From: Phycisphaerales bacterium UBA7800
GTDB lineage: Bacteria; Planctomycetota; Phycisphaerae; Phycisphaerales; Phycisphaeraceae
Length of the DNA stretch: 64,000 bases
Assembly: GCA_002480565.1 (NCBI GenBank)
Contig: DLCK01000092.1
Span: 7,829-71,828 of the forward strand
Direction of reading: 5' to 3'
The notes beneath the pieces are model-generated. The model was not told the DNA's origin and searched no databases. It saw only the letters and a list, made by a program, of their open reading frames with translations. This document shows, piece after piece, positions 59,572 through 64,000 of this stretch. Made by a program: the position numbers and the translations under genes. The number at the start of each line of letters is the position of its first letter. The first letter of the stretch is position 1.

Positions 59572-61719
59572 TCATCCCACATCAATCAACCCAAGCGCCG
59601 TGCCGTACTGTTTGAGTAACACCTTGCGAAGGGTCTGATTCTCAGGCAGCTTCAGTTGGGCGTCGGCTTTGACCATGTCCGTGGCATCGCGTTTTGCAAG
59701 CTGTAACAAGTCCATATCCTCAGGTATCCGTGCGACTCTCAGCGGGGGCATCCCATGTTGACGGGTCCCAAAGAAGTCGCCCATGCCTCGGATTTCAAGG
59801 TCTTTTTCAGCAATCCGAAAACCATCCGTGGAGTCGGCAATGGCATCAACGCGCTGCTGACCTTCATCGGTCACCGGGTCTGCAATCAGCACACACAAGT
59901 TCTTCACATCCTTGGTGCCACGCCCGATGCGACCGCGGAGTTGGTGAAGCTGTGCCAAGCCAAATCGCTCAGCATGTTCAATGACGATCATCGTTGCATT
60001 GGGGACATCCACGCCCACTTCAATCACCGTGGTAGCCACGAGCACATGCACATTGCCTTCGCGGAAGCTGCCCATGATTACATCACGCTCAGCAGGTTTG
60101 AGGCGTCCGTGCATGGAGGAGACGGTAAAATCTGCGAAGTATTTTTCCTGTAACAACCGCGAATGCGCTGCCACACTCTTGAGTTGGTTTTCCGACTCTT
60201 CTTCCGACTCATCAATGGCAGGCACGACGACATACACCTGCTCGCCCTTGGCGACACGTGAAGCGATGTACGTGTACACATCATCGGACTTCTCGCTGCC
60301 GACCACGCGGGTGATGATGGGTTTACGTCCAGGTGGCAAGCCGTGAATCGTCGAAACATCCAGATCACCAAAGAGCGTCAAGCTCAGTGTCCGCGGGATC
60401 GGCGTTGCGGTCATCACCAGATAATGCGGGCTGGCAATCCGCCCTGCCTGCACCTGCTCGGACATCTTGGAACGGAATGCTGCGCGTTGGAGCACCCCAA
60501 AGCGATGCTGTTCATCGACCACTACCAGTGCAAGATTACTAAACTTGATTGACTCACTGACCAGTGCCTGCGTGCCGATGATGATGTCGATTTCGCCTGC
60601 TTCAATCCGAGCTTCAATTTCCTTACGCGCTACGGAGTTGGCAGAGGCTTGCCCCGCGGTGAGTAATTCAATGCGTACCGACGAACCCTTGAGCATCTTG
60701 CTCATTGACAGGTAATGCTGCTCAGCGAGTAATTCCGTAGGCGCCATCAACGCGCCTTGATATCCGTCACTGACAGCCATCAATAATCCGTAAAGCGCGA
60801 TAACGGTTTTGCCGGACCCCACATCGCCTTGTACCAGTCGGTTCATGGGGACATCGCGTTGGAGGTCTTTGGCTATTTCGCCGACCACCTGTTTCTGCGA
60901 GTCGGTGAGTTCAAAGCCAAATCGCTGGCGAATGTGTTCATCCTTGGCCTGGGAAAATCGAAGAGTCGGGGCCTGAAGTCTGTCCTGGTTGTACTGTCGC
61001 TTGAGTTCAATCCCCAACTGCAACAGCAGCAGTTCATTGAACGCCAGACGCCTGCGCCCGACGCCCGGATCATCCGGTTGGTCGGGGCGATGCACCAGCA
61101 TCAATGCCTCTGCCAAATTCGGCATGGCATGATGTTCCAACAACTCGACAGGCAAAGGATCGGGAATCTGCCCCGCCAATTGATCCAGACAATGCGCGAT
61201 CAATTCTTCGATTTGAGACGAAGGTAATTTTTCCGTTGCCGGGTAAATCGGTCTGCGATAGGAAGGCAAGGGTTCGGGGACGACATCATAAGCAAGTGTT
61301 TCAAACTTGGGGTTGACCATCTGCGGGTATCCGCCGAAGTGCTGCACCTTGCCGGTGACGCGAAGATGCACACCGGGGAAAAGTTTTTCCTGTAAATATG
61401 CCGCATTAAACCAGACGAGTCGCAGGGTGTCCGCCTCATCCTGTAGTGTCACTTCCAGACGACCTTTGCCTCGCCCACCAGCGACCCAACGCTTGGCTGC
61501 GACGATCCCCCTTGCCGTACCGATGGTGTCGGCCTGGAGTTGTTCGACGGACGTTTCCCCTGCGAGAAACTCATAGCGCATGGGCAGATGTCTTAGCAGA
61601 TCACTGACATTTTCAATGCCCAGTTTGTTTAGGGATGCCGCCCGCGCTTTACCGACACCGGGCAGTTCTTTGACTGAGGTGGACAGTGTGAGTTTGGGTT
61701 GTGCTTTGGGGTCGGTCAT
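59572..61719 (-). CDS. recG: ATP-dependent DNA helicase RecG
   Basis: The 715-residue protein is a typical RecG. The N-terminal wedge has an OB fold and, before it, a helix-hairpin-helix-like LPGVGKARAASLNKLGIENVSDLL (split) segment. The superfamily 2 motor has Walker A QGDVGSGKTVIAL, DEQHRFG as the DExH-type motif II, MTATPIPRT as motif III, and TTVIEVGVDVPNATMIVIE plus LHQLRGRIGRG as motifs V and VI. The TRG/helical-hairpin end follows. It remodels stalled replication forks and Holliday junctions. The 131-base gap upstream of recG (59439-59571) is on its 3' side and shows no gene. Confidence 0.97.
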   Translation of the reverse strand: MTDPKAQPKLTLSTSVKELPGVGKARAASLNKLGIENVSDLLRHLPMRYEFLAGETSVEQLQADTIGTARGIVAAKRWVAGGRGKGRLEVTLQDEADTLRLVWFNAAYLQEKLFPGVHLRVTGKVQHFGGYPQMVNPKFETLAYDVVPEPLPSYRRPIYPATEKLPSSQIEELIAHCLDQLAGQIPDPLPVELLEHHAMPNLAEALMLVHRPDQPDDPGVGRRRLAFNELLLLQLGIELKRQYNQDRLQAPTLRFSQAKDEHIRQRFGFELTDSQKQVVGEIAKDLQRDVPMNRLVQGDVGSGKTVIALYGLLMAVSDGYQGALMAPTELLAEQHYLSMSKMLKGSSVRIELLTAGQASANSVARKEIEARIEAGEIDIIIGTQALVSESIKFSNLALVVVDEQHRFGVLQRAAFRSKMSEQVQAGRIASPHYLVMTATPIPRTLSLTLFGDLDVSTIHGLPPGRKPIITRVVGSEKSDDVYTYIASRVAKGEQVYVVVPAIDESEEESENQLKSVAAHSRLLQEKYFADFTVSSMHGRLKPAERDVIMGSFREGNVHVLVATTVIEVGVDVPNATMIVIEHAERFGLAQLHQLRGRIGRGTKDVKNLCVLIADPVTDEGQQRVDAIADSTDGFRIAEKDLEIRGMGDFFGTRQHGMPPLRVARIPEDMDLLQLAKRDATDMVKADAQLKLPENQTLRKVLLKQYGTALGLIDVG

Positions 61720-61760
61720 CTATGTTTATGATAAGGGGATTGTGACAATTAATCTTGGTG

Positions 61761-61789
61761 CCCCGGGGACTCAAGTCCCACGGGCTTTA
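61761..61789. repeat. 29-bp palindromic element, copy 2
   Basis: Identical over 29 bases to the element at 53410-53438 and in the same orientation. It lies between recG and the dinG-like gene, both on the minus strand. T-rich sequence does not follow on that strand, so a terminator role is weaker here. Confidence 0.8.
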
Positions 61790-61831
61790 GTTCCATTCAC
61801 TTAGGTCGCCGGAGTCATCCGGAGTCGTGGG

Positions 61832-63901
61832 TTACCGTGTGATTTGATTCACGTAGACCGGGACACGTGGTAAGGCGTCGATAAATGCCCTGCCGTAACT
61901 TTTACTGACAATGCGATTGTCCAACACGACCACGCGACCGGTATCCTGCTTGGAGCGGATGAGTCGGCCAAAGCCCTGTTTGAATTTGAGCACCGCTTCG
62001 GGCAATGAGTATTGCGCAAAGGGATTGCCACCGCTGAGCTTGATCTGCTCAATGCGTGATTCGACCAACGGCTGATCGGGGGGCACAAATGGTAATCGCG
62101 TGATAATCACGTTCCGCAAACCTTCACCCATCACATCCACCCCCTGCCAAAAACTGTCGGCACCCAAGAGCACACTGCGCGGATTGCGTTTGAAGGACTC
62201 AAGTAACTCCGAACGTTGCGGCCCGCTGCCATGCACCAGTAACGGCATGTCACGTTGGGCTAAAAACGGTTCCAACCATTCTGCGACCTGTCGAAGCAAT
62301 CTGAAACTGGTGAACAACACAAACGCGCCGCCATCGGTTTGATCAATATGCTCCAACACCAACGGGCTGAGCTTGGCTGCATACTCACTGTGATTGGGGT
62401 CCGGCAGATTGGAGACGACAAACAACTGTGCCTGTTTTTCATAGTCAAAGGGTGAACCCAGTTGAAGCGTGGTCGATCCTGCGGGGATGCCCAGGCGTTC
62501 AAAGAGATGCTTAAACGCGCGGTCGCCGGAGTCTGCTTTGCCGGTTGCCAGTGTCGCGGAGGTGAGAATCACACCGCCCTTAAGCTGATCTTCATTGGAC
62601 TTGTTGTAGAGGTTTTCTTTGAGCAATGGTCCGACATCCACAGGTGCGCAGACCAATTTAACGCGCGGGATGCGATGCTCGGTTTGCATTTCGATCCAGT
62701 ACACCGAGTCCTCAACGGTCTGTTCAATCAATGCGGTGAGCGCACCTGCAATGGACTGAGCGCGGTTGATGTAACTGGCGACTTCCAGGCGTTCGTCATC
62801 GTCTTCGGTGTTATCGCGGATGAGTTTGAGTGAGGAGGTCAGGTCTTTGAGAACGGGAGACAGTTCGTTGGTCACAACGTTGGGTTGCTGGATTCTGCCG
62901 TTGGATCGTCCTTCGTTTTCCTGCCATGCGATGAGTTCGCCAAAGAGGTTTTCCATCGCACGATGGGCCACGTAGATCAAGTCCATAGCACGTTGTAAGC
63001 CGGGAACACTTGAGCCACGCTTGCGGAGTTGGGCGTAGAGATAGCCTTTTTGCCGACGTTGATTGGCCAGTGAGGAAAGCAGGAGATGGACTTGATAGCG
63101 ACTGACGGTGATGCCAAAGTAGTCACTGGCTACACCTTCGACGGTGTGACCTTCATCAAGGATCACGTGGTCATAGGGTGGCAAAAAGCCAAAGCCTTCG
63201 CGGCGCATCGCAAGGTCCGCAAAAAACAGGGCATGATTGACCACCAGTAAATCCGCATTCTCCATGCGACGACGGGCAGCTTGATAAAAGCATTTGTTAT
63301 AGGTCGGGCATCGACGGCCCATGCAGTCTTCATGATCCGATTGGACACGTGACCAGACTCCGGGACGCGACAGTTGAGGCAGTGATGCCAACGAACCATC
63401 GGTGGTACTTTGGCTCCATTTTTCAATCACGTCGATGGAGGCCACATCTTCAGGATCGGGGAAAAGTTCCTGTTGTTGTTTGGATGCCCGCATGAGTCGG
63501 CGAAGCGAGATGTAATTGCCACGACCTTTGACGAGTACCGCGGAGAATTCGCCGCCACTGATCGCCTGGATGAGTGGGATGTCTTTGTTGAGCAGTTGTT
63601 CCTGAAGCGCGATGGTATGCGTGGAAATGACTACCCGCCCGCGACCGACATTTTTATCCACCTGCCCCGACTCCTGCATGTCCATGATGTACTTGGCTGC
63701 GGGCAGCAGATAGGCAAAGCTCTTGCCCACGCCGGTACCAGCTTCGATGACACCAGTGCCACCCTCTTGCAGGACACGGTCGACTGCGTGGATCATTTCA
63801 ACCTGTTGCGGGCGCACCTCAAACCGCTCACCAAGTCTGCGGGCGATGGGGCCATCCGTAGCCAATACATGCGATAAATCCATAGGCATGGGGAGTATCA
63901 T
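61832..63901 (-). CDS. DinG-family ATP-dependent helicase
   Basis: From the ATG at 63901 the protein has 689 residues. It is an XPD/DinG-type superfamily 2 helicase: Q-motif region RPQQVEMI, Walker A VIEAGTGVGKSFAYLLP, DEGH box VILDEGHTVEG, and later ILTSATLATG, VLLGADSFWQGVDV and GRLIRS for motifs III, V and VI. Fe-S Cys residues are seen in EDCMGRRCPTYNKCFYQ (C-x4-C-x5-C). The first cluster Cys, usually in a GRxNYxC segment, is Ser here (GRGNYISLRR). It probably unwinds DNA with 5' overhangs or R-loops. The start is uncertain: ATG at 63901, 63889 or 63883 are all possible and none has a strong ribosome site; an upstream TTG at 63940 is least likely. Confidence 0.88.
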   Translation of the reverse strand: MILPMPMDLSHVLATDGPIARRLGERFEVRPQQVEMIHAVDRVLQEGGTGVIEAGTGVGKSFAYLLPAAKYIMDMQESGQVDKNVGRGRVVISTHTIALQEQLLNKDIPLIQAISGGEFSAVLVKGRGNYISLRRLMRASKQQQELFPDPEDVASIDVIEKWSQSTTDGSLASLPQLSRPGVWSRVQSDHEDCMGRRCPTYNKCFYQAARRRMENADLLVVNHALFFADLAMRREGFGFLPPYDHVILDEGHTVEGVASDYFGITVSRYQVHLLLSSLANQRRQKGYLYAQLRKRGSSVPGLQRAMDLIYVAHRAMENLFGELIAWQENEGRSNGRIQQPNVVTNELSPVLKDLTSSLKLIRDNTEDDDERLEVASYINRAQSIAGALTALIEQTVEDSVYWIEMQTEHRIPRVKLVCAPVDVGPLLKENLYNKSNEDQLKGGVILTSATLATGKADSGDRAFKHLFERLGIPAGSTTLQLGSPFDYEKQAQLFVVSNLPDPNHSEYAAKLSPLVLEHIDQTDGGAFVLFTSFRLLRQVAEWLEPFLAQRDMPLLVHGSGPQRSELLESFKRNPRSVLLGADSFWQGVDVMGEGLRNVIITRLPFVPPDQPLVESRIEQIKLSGGNPFAQYSLPEAVLKFKQGFGRLIRSKQDTGRVVVLDNRIVSKSYGRAFIDALPRVPVYVNQITR

Positions 63902-64000
63902 AGCGTGTTTGGGGGTTGTTGGGGAATTGTCTCCGGGCAATTCGATTGATGCTTGGCATGATCATTTTTTATAGTCTTTACCACAGAGCGGCTGTGTTGT

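Noticed and set aside
1..64000. tRNA or rRNA genes, transposases, integrases, phage genes
   Set aside because: No conserved tRNA arms with TTCRA loop, rRNA blocks or DDE/recombinase motifs were recognised in the gaps or frames by eye; a covariance-model scan would be needed for certainty.

Overview
The window looks like a chromosomal segment of a free-living, Gram-negative, polysaccharide-degrading bacterium, most likely a planctomycete of the Phycisphaerae type. That placement is an inference. It rests on short pseudopilin-like proteins with an FTLIELLVVI start sitting beside regulators and glycosidases, on a TPR-YggX fusion, on large secreted glycoside hydrolases, and on GC content of about half by eye. 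No tRNA, rRNA, CRISPR array, transposase or phage gene was seen. Genes are dense and often joined by 4-base ATGA or GTGA overlaps.

Layout. 1-416 is the end of a GH5 cellulase-like gene. 636-1274 (-) is the TPR-YggX fusion. 1531-7505 is an AddB/AddA-type recombination nuclease-helicase pair. 7586-11140 is a fused hydantoinase/5-oxoprolinase. It converges with a minus-strand operon (LacI regulator, Asp-box sialidase-like protein, FAD oxidoreductase). 14867-23664 holds secreted carbohydrate-active proteins, a pseudopilin, a XylR-type regulator and a GH78 rhamnosidase. 23972-28295 is a five-gene operon: acyl carrier protein, AMP-forming ligase, SDR reductase, polysaccharide deacetylase and GNAT-like transferase. 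28553-31156 (-) is a Fur/PerR-type regulator followed by katG. 31480-34536 is a P-loop NTPase with six 46-residue TPR-like repeats. 34614-38848 holds an acetylxylan esterase-like protein, an M19 dipeptidase and MiaB. 39885-48044 is a LacI regulator, a pseudopilin and two paralogous secreted glycosidases, the second carrying four tandem copies of an accessory domain.

The most notable system is 48272-53401, a six-gene operon: acyl carrier protein, VOC/epimerase-like protein, FkbH-like HAD protein, MBOAT O-acyltransferase, a 51-residue single-membrane-span peptide ending in FFYQAF, and a membrane-anchored SGNH/DltD-like protein. The small peptide has the FxYxxF end expected of DltX, the acyl-relay peptide of teichoic-acid D-alanylation. 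The operon therefore reads as a Dlt-like polymer acylation machine in a Gram-negative. The D-alanine ligase DltA appears to be replaced by FkbH, which in known systems loads a glyceryl group onto a carrier protein. The polymer acceptor and the acyl group are unknown.

The rest is an HpnN-like RND/MMPL transporter (-), an ECF sigma factor, anti-sigma-like protein and secreted protein operon, then RecG and a DinG-type helicase (-). Several intergenic palindromes recur: an AACCGCAAGCGGTT element (three copies), a CCCCGGGGACTCAAGTCCC element (two copies) and a long ACCGCCAAGACGCC inverted repeat.
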